12,510 nucleotides of DNA from Rhizobium sp. Q54 (GCA_945872035.1 CAMBYA010000034.1:1-12510), one strand, 5' to 3'. Numbered from the stretch's first letter, positions 6,339 to 12,310 are shown. The notes: generated by a model not told the origin, from the letters alone. Program-made: numbers and translations.

Positions 6339-7124
6339 TTACGGCATCAGCTTGCCGCCGTTGAGCATGAAGGTCTGGCCGGTGATGTAGTCCGAGCCGT
6401 GGCTGGCGAGGAACACGCACAGCGGCGCGCCGTGGATCAGCGGATCGCCCAAATAGCGCATGGGCAGCGCCTGCTCCAGGGCGGTGACGAATTCGGGGCG
6501 CGCCTTGCGCCAGTTCTCGAACGCGTCCGAGGCCAGCGTCGGGCTGATGATGTTGACGTTGATGCCGAACTGGCCCCACTCGTTGGCGGCGGTGCGGCTG
6601 ACGGCGCGGATCGCCTCCTTGGCCATGTTGTAGGCGGTGTTGCCGGTGGTGCCCAGGATGCCCGAGGTGGACGAGAAGTTGATGATCTTGCCCCACTTCT
6701 TCGCCTTCATGATCGGGAACACGGCCTGCATCGCCCACAGGCTGGCCATCGCGCCGCTGTTGAAGGTGTAATAGATCTCGGCGTCGGTCGAATCCTCCAC
6801 GCCCACGAACACGGTCGAGCCCTGCGGCTTCTCCTTGGTGCCGAAGCCCTGGGCGTTGCTGACCATGATGTCGACGGTGCCATAGGCCTTCACCGTCTCG
6901 TCGACCATGCGGAACACCTGGTCGCGCTCGGACACGTCCACCACGACCGGAATCGCCTCGCCGCCCTCGTCGCGGATCTGCTTCACCACCTCGTCCACGG
7001 TCGACTTGGTGCGCGAGGCGACGGCCACCCGGGCGCCCTCGCGGCCATAGGCGATGGCGATGGCCTTGCCGATGCCGCGCCCGGCGCCGGTGACGATGGC
7101 GACGTTTCCTTCGAGCTGCTTCAT
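6339..7124 (-). CDS. SDR-family oxidoreductase
   Basis: A classical short-chain dehydrogenase of 261 residues. The cofactor-binding TGAGRGIG is at 12-19. Basic residues after the second strand (ASRTK, R38) suggest preference for NADP(H). The usual NNAG is SNAQG at 89-93. The catalytic serine lies in FSSTSG (about 151-155), with Y165 and K169 in YNMAK. The C-terminus has the usual GSDYITGQTFMLNGG. The stretch FNSGAMASLWAMQAVFPIM, with N122, marks a subgroup that often acts on hydroxy-acyl, alcohol or terpenoid-type substrates; the actual substrate is unknown. It has its own terminator and is divergent from the paralogue pair starting at 7307. A 39-bp near copy of its codons 232-244 lies at 2580-2618. 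Confidence 0.88.
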   Translation of the reverse strand: MKQLEGNVAIVTGAGRGIGKAIAIAYGREGARVAVASRTKSTVDEVVKQIRDEGGEAIPVVVDVSERDQVFRMVDETVKAYGTVDIMVSNAQGFGTKEKPQGSTVFVGVEDSTDAEIYYTFNSGAMASLWAMQAVFPIMKAKKWGKIINFSSTSGILGTTGNTAYNMAKEAIRAVSRTAANEWGQFGINVNIISPTLASDAFENWRKARPEFVTALEQALPMRYLGDPLIHGAPLCVFLASHGSDYITGQTFMLNGGKLMP

Positions 7125-7243
7125 GGGGTGACTTCCGCCTTTCGGGGGACTCGGTGAATTTCAGCGCCAGTGAAGAATCTTGCGTATGTTCGGGGATGAA
7201 CGGGTCCGCCGTCAACGGTCTTTTCACCGGACGTCCCCGTTGC

Positions 7244-7272
7244 GTGACGCGTGTTGCACATGCTCCTATAGT
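7244..7272 (+). promoter_or_regulatory. Possible promoter of the tandem dehydrogenase pair
   Basis: The sequence GTGACG at 7244-7249 and TATAGT at 7267-7272 are separated by 17 bases and end 34 bases before the ATG at 7307. They resemble a sigma-70 type -35 and -10. An alternative -35 (TTGCAC at 7254) is too close to the same -10. It is the best candidate in the 182-base divergent gap, but was picked by eye only. Confidence 0.35.
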
Positions 7273-7306
7273 CGGACGGCGCACGGGGGCGCCTTGGGGA
7301 GGAAAC

Positions 7307-8077
7307 ATGGACAGGGTTAAGGGCAAGATCGCGCTGGTCACCGGCGGCGCTGACGGCATCGGCGCGGCGACGGCGCGCCTGCTGGCGGCCGAGGGCGCGA
7401 CCGTCGTGGTCACCGACATCAACGAGGCGGGCGCGAAGGCGCTGGGCGCGGAGCTCGGCGGCATGGGCATCGCGCACGACGCCGGCAGCGAGGCCGACTG
7501 GCACGCCGCCATCGCGGCGGTCAAGGACCGCTACGGCCGGCTCGACGTGCTGGTCAACAACGCCGGCATCGGCGCCGGCATCGGCGACATCGAGCACCAG
7601 ACGCTCGAGGACTACCACAAGGTCATGCGGGTGACCTGCGACAGCGTGTTCATCGGCTCCAAATGCGCCATCGAGCTGATGAAGGGCCAGGGTAGTGCGA
7701 TGGCGGGCGGCGGCTCCATCGTCAACGTGTCGTCGATTCACGGCATCAAGGCGGCCGCCCACGAGGCGGCCTATTCGGCGGCCAAGGGCGCGGTGCGGCT
7801 GCTGACCAAGTCGGTGGCGCTCCACTGCGCCCGCAACGGCTACCGGATCCGCTCCAACTCGGTGCATCCGGGCTATATCCTGACCACCCAGATGATCGCG
7901 TGGATGGAGCGCGCCGACAACAGCGCCGATGTCAGGGCCGCGCTGCTCACCCAGCATCCCATCGGCTTCCTCGGCCAGCCCGAGGACATCGCCAACGGCA
8001 TCCTCTACCTGGCCAGCGAGGAAAGCCGGTTCATGACCGGATCCGAGCTGGTGATCGACGGCGGCTACACGCTGTAG
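7307..8077 (+). CDS. SDR-family oxidoreductase, first of a tandem pair (Thr in the tetrad)
   Basis: A 256-residue classical short-chain dehydrogenase. The ATG at 7307 is preceded by GGGGAGGAA, which decides the start over upstream in-frame codons. TGGADGIG is at 12-19, D37 (TDIN) indicates NAD(H), NNAG is at 84-87, the catalytic serine is in VSSIHG (141-146), with Y156 and K160 in YSAAK. The C-terminal SRFMTGSELVIDGGYTL resembles cyclopentanol and 3beta/17beta-hydroxysteroid dehydrogenases, so oxidation of a cyclic or steroid-like alcohol is a fair guess. The fourth catalytic position, normally Asn in a VNLxSVF context, is Thr here (RVTCDSVF, T110), whereas the twin gene keeps Asn. The next gene follows after 11 bases, and the two are surely one operon. 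Confidence 0.9.
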   Translation: MDRVKGKIALVTGGADGIGAATARLLAAEGATVVVTDINEAGAKALGAELGGMGIAHDAGSEADWHAAIAAVKDRYGRLDVLVNNAGIGAGIGDIEHQTLEDYHKVMRVTCDSVFIGSKCAIELMKGQGSAMAGGGSIVNVSSIHGIKAAAHEAAYSAAKGAVRLLTKSVALHCARNGYRIRSNSVHPGYILTTQMIAWMERADNSADVRAALLTQHPIGFLGQPEDIANGILYLASEESRFMTGSELVIDGGYTL

Positions 8078-8088
8078 GGGAGAAGACC

Positions 8089-8841
8089 ATGGGCAGGGTC
8101 GAGGGCAGGATCGCGCTGGTCACCGGCGGCGCCGACGGCATCGGCGAGGCGGCCGCCCGGCTGCTGGCGGCCGAGGGCGCGACGGTCGTCGTCACCGATA
8201 TCAATGAGGAAGGCGCGGCGGCGCTGGGCGACTCGCTCGGTGGGCTGGGCCTCGCCCACGACGCCACCAGCGAGGACAGCTGGCGGCAGGTCGCGGACAC
8301 GGTGCGCGGCCGCTTCGGGCGGCTGGACGTACTGGTCAACAATGTCGGCGGCGGCCTGCCCGACGGCAACATCGAGCAGCGCACGCTGGACGACTATCAC
8401 ACGGTGATGCGCCGGAACCTGGACAGCGTGTTCATCGGCTGCAAGCTGGGCATCGAGCTGATGAAGGGCGCGGGAGGCTCGATCGTCAACCTGTCCTCGG
8501 TCCACGGCATCCGCGCCGCGCCGCACGAGGCGGGCTATTCGGCGTCGAAGGGCGGCGTCCGGCTGCTGACCAAGTCGGTGGCGCTGCACTGCGCCCGCGC
8601 CGGCTACCGCATCCGGGTGAACTCGGTGCATCCCGGCTACATCCTGACCGGCCGGATGAAGGCCTGGGTCGCGCGCAGCCACAACGGCCCGGACCTGCTG
8701 GCCTCGCTGGTCGCCCAGCACCCCATCGGCTTCCTCGGCGAGCCCGAGGACGTGGCCGGCGCCATCCTCTACCTGGCCAGCGACGAAAGCCGGTTCATGA
8801 CCGGGTCCGAGCTGGTGATCGACGGCGGGTTCACGCTTTAA
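8089..8841 (+). CDS. SDR-family oxidoreductase, second of the tandem pair
   Basis: A 250-residue close paralogue of the preceding protein; long blocks such as LLAAEGATVVVTDINE, LLTKSVALHCAR and SRFMTGSELVIDGG are the same. TGGADGIG is at 12-19 with D37 for NAD(H), N110 in RRNLDSVF, serine in LSSVHG, and Y150 and K154 in YSASK. All four tetrad residues are therefore present, unlike in its twin. The NNAG motif is NNVG (84-87). A six-residue insertion in the twin (around 130-135) accounts for most of the length difference. AGGGGAGA before the ATG supports the start. The pair probably arose by local duplication and diverged in substrate. Nested palindromes follow the stop. Confidence 0.92.
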   Translation: MGRVEGRIALVTGGADGIGEAAARLLAAEGATVVVTDINEEGAAALGDSLGGLGLAHDATSEDSWRQVADTVRGRFGRLDVLVNNVGGGLPDGNIEQRTLDDYHTVMRRNLDSVFIGCKLGIELMKGAGGSIVNLSSVHGIRAAPHEAGYSASKGGVRLLTKSVALHCARAGYRIRVNSVHPGYILTGRMKAWVARSHNGPDLLASLVAQHPIGFLGEPEDVAGAILYLASDESRFMTGSELVIDGGFTL

Positions 8842-8872
8842 ACTATTGAAATCAATAAATTACTGTTATCCC

Positions 8873-8940
8873 GGCGAAGGCCGGGACCCAGAACGGGGAA
8901 GGGACTGAGCCCTGTGATCCCCTGGGTCCCGGCTTTCGCC
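8873..8940. repeat. Dispersed alphaproteobacterial palindrome (CCCGGCGAAGGCCGGG type)
   Basis: The left arm at 8873-8891 (GGCGAAGGCCGGGACCCAG) pairs with the right arm at 8922-8940 at 18 of 19 positions around a 30-base loop. This kind of intergenic palindrome is scattered in many alphaproteobacterial genomes. It starts 31 bases after the stop of the second dehydrogenase, so it may also end or protect that transcript. Confidence 0.75.
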
Positions 8941-8954
8941 CACAGGCGTCAACT

Positions 8955-8970
8955 GAGCGTTCGCACGCTC
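8955..8970. repeat. Small hairpin GAGCGT-TCGC-ACGCTC
   Basis: A perfect 6-bp stem with a TCGC tetraloop between the two larger palindromic blocks. It has no T tract. It may be a fragment of another dispersed repeat. Confidence 0.4.
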
Positions 8971-8977
8971 TGAAGTT

Positions 8978-9110
8978 GTCATCCCCGACGCCGGTCGAGC
9001 CCGCGAACCGGCAGGTTCGCGGCTGCGAGACTTGCGATCGGGGACCCATCTCTCCACGCGATAGTTGCGAGTCCCGGGTCGGGATGGGTCCCCGCGCGCG
9101 CGGGGATGAC
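8978..9110. repeat. Nested palindrome block bounded by GTCATCCCC and GGGGATGAC
   Basis: The outer arms are GTCATCCCC (8978-8986) and GGGGATGAC (9102-9110). Inside are three further perfect stems: CCGCGAACC/GGTTCGCGG (9001-9009 and 9014-9022, four-base loop), GGGGACCCATC/GATGGGTCCCC (9040-9050 and 9083-9093) and CCCCGCGC/GCGCGGGG (9090-9105). It looks like a dispersed GTCATCCCC...GGGGATGAC repeat into which other palindromes have inserted. No gene is seen between 8842 and 9118. Confidence 0.7.
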
Positions 9111-9118
9111 GGCATATC

Positions 9119-9451
9119 TTAAATCACGCCCTTGTCCCTCGGTGCCGCGATCTCCTCGTCGCTCAACCCCAGCAACCCCTGGAACACGCTCTCATTATCC
9201 GACGCCAGCGGCTTGCCCGCCCAGTCGATGGCGCCGGGCGTGCCCGTCAGCCTCGGCATGACATTGGCCATGTCGGCGATCCTCGTGGGCACCATGGCGA
9301 TGTTCCCCCGCGCGGCGTATTGCGGGTCGTCGAAGATCTCATCGATGGCATAGACCGGGCCGCACGGCACCTGGGCGTCGGCACATGTCCCCAGCACCTC
9401 GGCAACCGATGGGTCTGTCGGGATGCCTGGTATGCTTGGCGGACCGTCCGC
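9119..9451 (-). pseudogene. CaiB/BaiF family CoA-transferase, 3' remnant
   Basis: About 100 C-terminal residues of a CoA-transferase family III protein are left out of the usual 380-400. The identifying segment is DAQVPCGPVYAIDEIFDDPQYAARGNI, followed by the usual PRLTGTPGAIDWAGKPLASDNESVFQGLLGLSDEEI and the stop at 9119. Family members move CoA between acyl-CoA and free acids. Homology can be followed upstream to about 9415, where it gives way to dispersed-repeat DNA. The in-frame ATG at 9454 lies inside that repeat, so any product would be a non-functional fragment. The gene appears to have been cut off when the repeat and small-gene region formed. Its GC content matches the backbone, not the array. 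Confidence 0.8.
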
Positions 9452-9504
9452 CATCGACCCATTGTCGCCGTTCGGACCGATTGCCGGCGTTTCCGAAAGC
9501 GGAC
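9446..9504. repeat. Palindromic repeat copy H (GTCCGC ... GCGGAC)
   Basis: A 59-bp block with GTCCGC and GCGGAC tips contains CGACCCATTG, the reverse of the CAATGGGTCG core. It marks the exact border between the CoA-transferase remnant and the small-gene array. Confidence 0.6.
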
Positions 9505-9523
9505 ATTGAACGTCAGGTGGCGG

Positions 9524-9592
9524 AACGTCCGCTCTGGAGCACCGGCCAGGACTGCCGCCATGACCGAGTTGGGTGGAAAGCAGCCGTTAAGC
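9524..9592. repeat. Palindromic repeat copy I at the 3' end of the SUFU gene
   Basis: It starts AACGTCCGC like the 53-bp repeats, then carries the second core (TGACCGAGTTGGGTGGAAAG, shared with 2526-2565) and ends GCAGCCGTTAAGC. The terminal GTTAAGC fits the GTTRRRY box of an attC core, and its reverse GCTTAAC contains the stop codon of the SUFU-domain gene. The left tip (GCGGAAC) does not fit the partner box RYYYAAC. Confidence 0.55.
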
Positions 9593-10150
9593 GACGGCCT
9601 CGCGGTCAAGATTGAAGATGTCGATCTGTCTCTGTTCAAACAGGTCGGTCAGCGCGGCTACTCCGTTTTCGTAGGCAAAGCGCCGCTCGCTTTCCGAGAC
9701 AGGAACCATCATCAGCCACGCTATTTTCAACGCTGAATCATCCAGGGTTTGGGGACCATCCGCCCACAAAAATGGGTCGGTCAACAGCACGTGCGGCACA
9801 CCCGTCGACCTGTAGAGGCTGATAACGTTTACATGGATCGAGTCAGGTCGGGTTTGCACACCGTCTTTGAAGGCATTGAAAGCGCAAGTCGCCGCTATGT
9901 TCGGCGCGGCTATGAAGGATCGTGGGAAAGCACCAACGAGCTCTATCCGCACCTGCCCTAAACCCAGGTCATGATCGGAAAGCCCAACCGTTCCGACGCC
10001 AACACACCCTTCCACCGGTGTATCGTTACATGACGCCACATCAATGTGATGCAGTTCTGGTTTATCCCAATGACGAAAAACTTTGGGTTTCGCTCCCCAC
10101 GTCCGAGCGAGTTCTCTTGCGGCTGCCTTAGCGTTGGATGAGGGGTCCAT
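9587..10150 (-). CDS. SUFU-domain (suppressor of fused-like) protein
   Basis: A 187-residue protein. The C-terminal half carries the bacterial SUFU-domain pattern: VLLTDPFLW (121-129), then LKIAWLMMVPVSESERRFAYENGVAALTDLFE (141-172) and IDIFNLDREAV (176-186), matching the family's PI..sE..f....G...L...F.....dv..l.R. Bacterial SUFU proteins are predicted immunity proteins of polymorphic toxin systems, where they bind and neutralise a toxin. No toxin is present in the window, so an orphan immunity gene or a domesticated copy are both possible. The ATG at 10150 has no clear ribosome binding site. The stop codon TAA lies inside the repeat tip GCTTAAC. GC is clearly lower than in the backbone, and the gene stands alone between repeats at 9524 and 10176. 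Confidence 0.8.
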   Translation of the reverse strand: MDPSSNAKAAARELARTWGAKPKVFRHWDKPELHHIDVASCNDTPVEGCVGVGTVGLSDHDLGLGQVRIELVGAFPRSFIAAPNIAATCAFNAFKDGVQTRPDSIHVNVISLYRSTGVPHVLLTDPFLWADGPQTLDDSALKIAWLMMVPVSESERRFAYENGVAALTDLFEQRQIDIFNLDREAVA

Positions 10151-10175
10151 TCACACATTTTGGGTGGGTGTCCGA

Positions 10176-10242
10176 ATTTCCGCAATGGGTCGGATTCAGC
10201 CTGGCTGTTCATGGCGAGCAAGACACCGCTTTAGGTTAAGCG
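10176..10242 (+). repeat. Palindromic repeat copy E between SUFU gene and its neighbour
   Basis: The core CCGCAATGGGTCGGATTC (10180-10197) and AGCCTGGCTGTTCATGG match the 53-bp copies well, but the tips (ATTTCCGC and CAAGACA) have decayed. Further right is GGTTAAGC (10235-10242), whose reverse GCTTAAC contains the stop codon of the 159-residue gene, the same arrangement as at the SUFU gene. Confidence 0.65.
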
Positions 10243-10715
10243 AATGACGGTCCGCCCAACTCTTCCGACAGTTTGCTAAGGCGTTCCAATTCCCCAATCC
10301 AACCGTTCGACCATCCGTTTCCCGCTCCGGAGAAATCGAGGCTAAGCTCCTCGCGATGCAATTGAATCGCATCGCGCAGTCTCTCGGCGATTGCGCCCAA
10401 GGCAATGTTCATTGGCCTCCGAGATCGTTCCTGCCTCAGCGCCTCAAATAAAATGGCATACGCCACCGGGCCGATCCCGCTGTAGGACTCCAATGCGCTC
10501 ATTAAGGCTGCTTCATAATCAGCACGTATACGCTCACGCTCTGAGACATTCGTTTCGTCATACAGCGCGCCAAGCAATGCTGCCAAATCAGTATTTCCCG
10601 GTGCAAGCGAGCGCACGGGGAGGTAGGCATATTCGGGTTTTCCGATGAGCAGCCCACATAAATCTCCAGCTGCAAGCGCGCATGTAACAATCTGGCTAGG
10701 CTGCCGGTCCATCAT
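10236..10715 (-). CDS. Hypothetical protein, 159 residues
   Basis: I do not recognise this protein. From the ATG at 10715 (a second ATG follows at once) it has 159 residues, no signal peptide and no transmembrane helix. It appears soluble and mostly helical, with acidic and Leu/Ala-rich stretches (ISO-type helices such as ERLRDAIQLHREELSLD and ELERLSKLSEELG near the C-terminus). No ribosome binding site is apparent. The codon use is lower in GC than the backbone, and its stop lies in a GCTTAAC repeat tip. The position in the array, beside a predicted immunity-type gene, is the only hint of function. Confidence 0.55.
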   Translation of the reverse strand: MMDRQPSQIVTCALAAGDLCGLLIGKPEYAYLPVRSLAPGNTDLAALLGALYDETNVSERERIRADYEAALMSALESYSGIGPVAYAILFEALRQERSRRPMNIALGAIAERLRDAIQLHREELSLDFSGAGNGWSNGWIGELERLSKLSEELGGPSFA

Positions 10716-10739
10716 ACGCAGATGCTGCCTTCATGCTGG

Positions 10740-10776
10740 AACGTCCGCAATGGGTCGGATCGAGAACGGTCGTTCT
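10740..10776 (+). repeat. Palindromic repeat copy D (left half, with new hairpin)
   Basis: AACGTCCGCAATGGGTCGGA at 10740-10759 matches the left half of the 53-bp repeat exactly. The right half is replaced by AGAACG-GT-CGTTCT, a short hairpin, so this copy is truncated or rearranged. It separates the 159-residue gene from the two-helix membrane gene. Confidence 0.65.
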
Positions 10777-10794
10777 GGATTGCTGCATGCGGGG

Positions 10795-11007
10795 TCAGAA
10801 AAGGATCGAAAGCGCAATCAGACCTGGCGCGAGGCCGGGAAGACCAAATATCAGAAAAACCTTCAGCCATTTGGTGGCCGGGTCAGCGTGGGCTTCCTCG
10901 CTAAGCCAGAATAGCCGAATGCCATGATAGGCGAACATCGCAAGCGCGCCGACGCTTGCAAGCCCCATCAGCGCAAAAACCGCAATTAGCAGCATCACAA
11001 GCAGCAT
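10795..11007 (-). CDS. Small two-helix membrane protein, unknown function
   Basis: From the ATG at 11007 the product has 70 residues, and an in-frame TTG at 11013 would add two. One hydrophobic helix covers about residues 2-28 and a second about 48-70, joined by a polar loop (HGIRLFWLSEEAHADPATKWLK). The stop follows the second helix directly, so the C-terminus sits at the membrane. No family is recognised and no good ribosome binding site is seen. It could be a small regulator, immunity-type or stress membrane protein. Length and composition also fit a chance open frame, but the two well-formed helices and the place between repeats favour a real gene. Confidence 0.55.
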   Translation of the reverse strand: MLLVMLLIAVFALMGLASVGALAMFAYHGIRLFWLSEEAHADPATKWLKVFLIFGLPGLAPGLIALSILF

Positions 11008-11031
11008 GATCAAAGCTTACAGGCAGCGCGA

Positions 11032-11084
11032 ACGTCTGCAATGGGTCGGATTCTGCCTGGCGGTTGAGGGTGGAAAGCGGACGT
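11032..11084 (+). repeat. 53-bp palindromic repeat, complete copy C
   Basis: It runs ACGTCTGCAATGGGTCGGAT... to ...GGTGGAAAGCGGACGT, exactly 53 bp like the copy at 11781-11833, with tips ACGTCTGC/GCGGACGT pairing apart from one G-T. It lies between the two-helix gene and the lipoprotein gene. Confidence 0.8.
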
Positions 11085-11096
11085 CGCACTGCAGAG

Positions 11097-11351
11097 TCAA
11101 TTCGCCATATCCGCTGTAGCGCCAAGCCGGTCTTTCTCGACCCGGATGCATTCAACTTGTCCACGCGTTGGGTGTGCGTCGGTGAGCACGATCATCGGAA
11201 CATCTCGACCCTGCTGCTCCAAACGAACTTTTGGGGAGAGGCCGCAATTCCTCGATATCTCGCCAAATTGCGCGACAGTCAGGCTTGGTCCAAACTCCAC
11301 GTCACAGCCGGCAATCGGCAGAAGTAGCACAAGCGCAGCTGTACGGATCAC
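11097..11351 (-). CDS. Small predicted lipoprotein
   Basis: The product has 84 residues from a GTG at 11351, which has GGAG eight bases before it. The N-terminus MIRTAALVLLLPIAGC is a lipoprotein signal with the lipobox I-A-G-C16, so the mature protein should be lipidated on Cys16 and anchored in a membrane facing the periplasm. The mature part has two further cysteines (36 and 68) that could form a disulfide. No named domain is recognised. It stands between two repeats (11032-11084 and 11430-11463) and is on the same strand as its neighbours. Small envelope lipoproteins of this kind are common accessory genes and include inhibitors of lysozyme and toxins, but no such function can be shown here. 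Confidence 0.65.
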   Translation of the reverse strand: MIRTAALVLLLPIAGCDVEFGPSLTVAQFGEISRNCGLSPKVRLEQQGRDVPMIVLTDAHPTRGQVECIRVEKDRLGATADMAN

Positions 11352-11429
11352 TCCAGCATCTCCACGAACGTCTCAAGCAGACAGAAGCTGTCTTGAGATT
11401 CATTAGGCAAGGCTAATGGCCTCGGCCCA

Positions 11430-11463
11430 GGCCCACAATGGGTCGGATGCAGACCGACCATTG
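11430..11463. repeat. Palindromic repeat copy A, reshaped into a hairpin
   Basis: CAATGGGTCGG at 11436-11446 pairs with CCGACCATTG at 11454-11463 with one bulged G and a seven-base loop, so the repeat core here forms its own hairpin. On the minus strand it begins seven bases after the stop of the 80-residue gene and may end that transcript. The usual GTCCGC tips are missing. Confidence 0.6.
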
Positions 11464-11470
11464 ATGGTTA

Positions 11471-11713
11471 TTATTCAGCAGGAGCGTAAAAGCCCCAGAC
11501 GCCTGCTGACAGTTCTGTCGCCGCGAAGCGGATAGGCTTTTCCTCGGTCCCAATTTCATAAATCCAGAAGGGATGCATTTCGTGTTTGTGTGCTGGGTGA
11601 GGCAGGTTGATCGGGTCGTTTTGGACCCGTCGCCATTTGGTTCCCCAAACCCGAAGGCCACCGATTTTGACGGCGTCACCTTCGAAGCCGATATGCACGT
11701 CCCTCCAGTTCAC
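11471..11713 (-). CDS. Hypothetical protein, 80 residues
   Basis: The product starts from a GTG at 11713 with AGGA seven bases before it. It has 80 residues, no signal peptide and no membrane helix. The sequence is rich in aromatics (six Trp, several Phe and Tyr) and looks like a small all-beta fold: DVHIGFEGDAVKIGGLRVWG, then KWRRVQNDPINLPHP, then FWIYEIG and FAATELSAGVWGFYAP. I do not know the family, though the pattern is well structured and not a chance frame. It stands alone between repeat copies at 11430 and 11781. The role is unknown. Confidence 0.6.
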   Translation of the reverse strand: MNWRDVHIGFEGDAVKIGGLRVWGTKWRRVQNDPINLPHPAHKHEMHPFWIYEIGTEEKPIRFAATELSAGVWGFYAPAE

Positions 11714-11780
11714 TCCGGATTCCTTGTTGCGGCAGATGCCTACCCAACTATGGGGCTATGATCTAACCTCAAGGTGCCTA

Positions 11781-11833
11781 ACGTCCGCAATGGGTCGGAT
11801 TCGGCCTGGCCGTTCACGGTGGCAAGCAGACGT
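11781..11833 (+). repeat. 53-bp palindromic repeat, complete copy B
   Basis: It runs ACGTCCGCAATGGGTCGGAT... to ...GGTGGCAAGCAGACGT. The tips extend to AACGTC/GACGTT (11780-11834). Immediately to the left, GCCTAAC (11775-11781) fits the attC box RYYYAAC; the right flank GTTGTCT does not fit GTTRRRY. It lies between the 80-residue gene and the LprI-like gene, which are transcribed away from it on either side. Confidence 0.8.
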
Positions 11834-11867
11834 TGTCTACTCCACTGAGCCATGCGATCCTCCCGGC

Positions 11868-12278
11868 ATGCGTGTTCTACTTATGCTTACGTTGCTCTCT
11901 GCCAATAGCCTGGGCGACTACGTCCATTTCCAAGTTACCCCCGAGCAGGCTGATGAAATTAGCAGCGCCAAGTACCAGCGTTGCCTGAACGCTTCACTTG
12001 ATAATGCTGAGGCCGTCGAGTGCATGGCAGACGAAAGCCCTCGCCTTGATGTGCTGCTGAATGCCAGTTATCGGACAGCCATTGCTAAAATGCCGAACAG
12101 TCGCTCGCAAATTTTGCTTCGAGACAGCCAGCGGCAATGGCTGAAGGATAAGGATGCGATATGTGAGCAGGAAGTGCAGGCCGTTGGCGACACACCATAC
12201 AACATGGTCGGGGCCCAGTGCGCCATCGACGAGCTAATTCGGCGGATAGCGTGGTTGCAGAACCTTGGACGCAGGTGA
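11868..12278 (+). CDS. LprI-like (DUF1311) secreted protein
   Basis: From the ATG at 11868 the product has 136 residues with a short, weak signal sequence (MRVLLMLTLLSANSLG). The core matches the LprI/DUF1311 family: LNASYRTAIAKM (64-75), then LLRDSQRQWLKDKDAIC (83-99), then a second Cys at 118 and a C-terminal helix with RIAWLQNL. Cysteines at 39, 52, 99 and 118 could form two disulfides, as expected outside the cytoplasm. Mycobacterial LprI is a lysozyme inhibitor; for most bacterial relatives the role is only presumed. Longer in-frame starts back to 11607 overlap the opposite-strand gene and a repeat and are rejected. It is the only plus-strand gene in the array, and the ribosome binding site is weak. 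Confidence 0.8.
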   Translation: MRVLLMLTLLSANSLGDYVHFQVTPEQADEISSAKYQRCLNASLDNAEAVECMADESPRLDVLLNASYRTAIAKMPNSRSQILLRDSQRQWLKDKDAICEQEVQAVGDTPYNMVGAQCAIDELIRRIAWLQNLGRR

Positions 12279-12310
12279 CACTCGCACTAATAGGCGCAAT
12301 CCACTTAGGT

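Noticed and set aside
8873..9110. tRNA or known riboswitch in the palindrome block
   Set aside because: No cloverleaf, T-loop GTTCRA or conserved riboswitch core could be found; the stems are long simple inverted repeats.
9320..9736. Plus-strand frames across the CoA-transferase remnant and SUFU 3' end
   Set aside because: They cross from the antisense of one gene through repeats into the antisense of another, without domain signals.
9440..11840. CRISPR array
   Set aside because: Although repeats recur, they are diverged palindromes separated by whole genes of 200-560 bases, not by short uniform spacers, and no cas gene is present.
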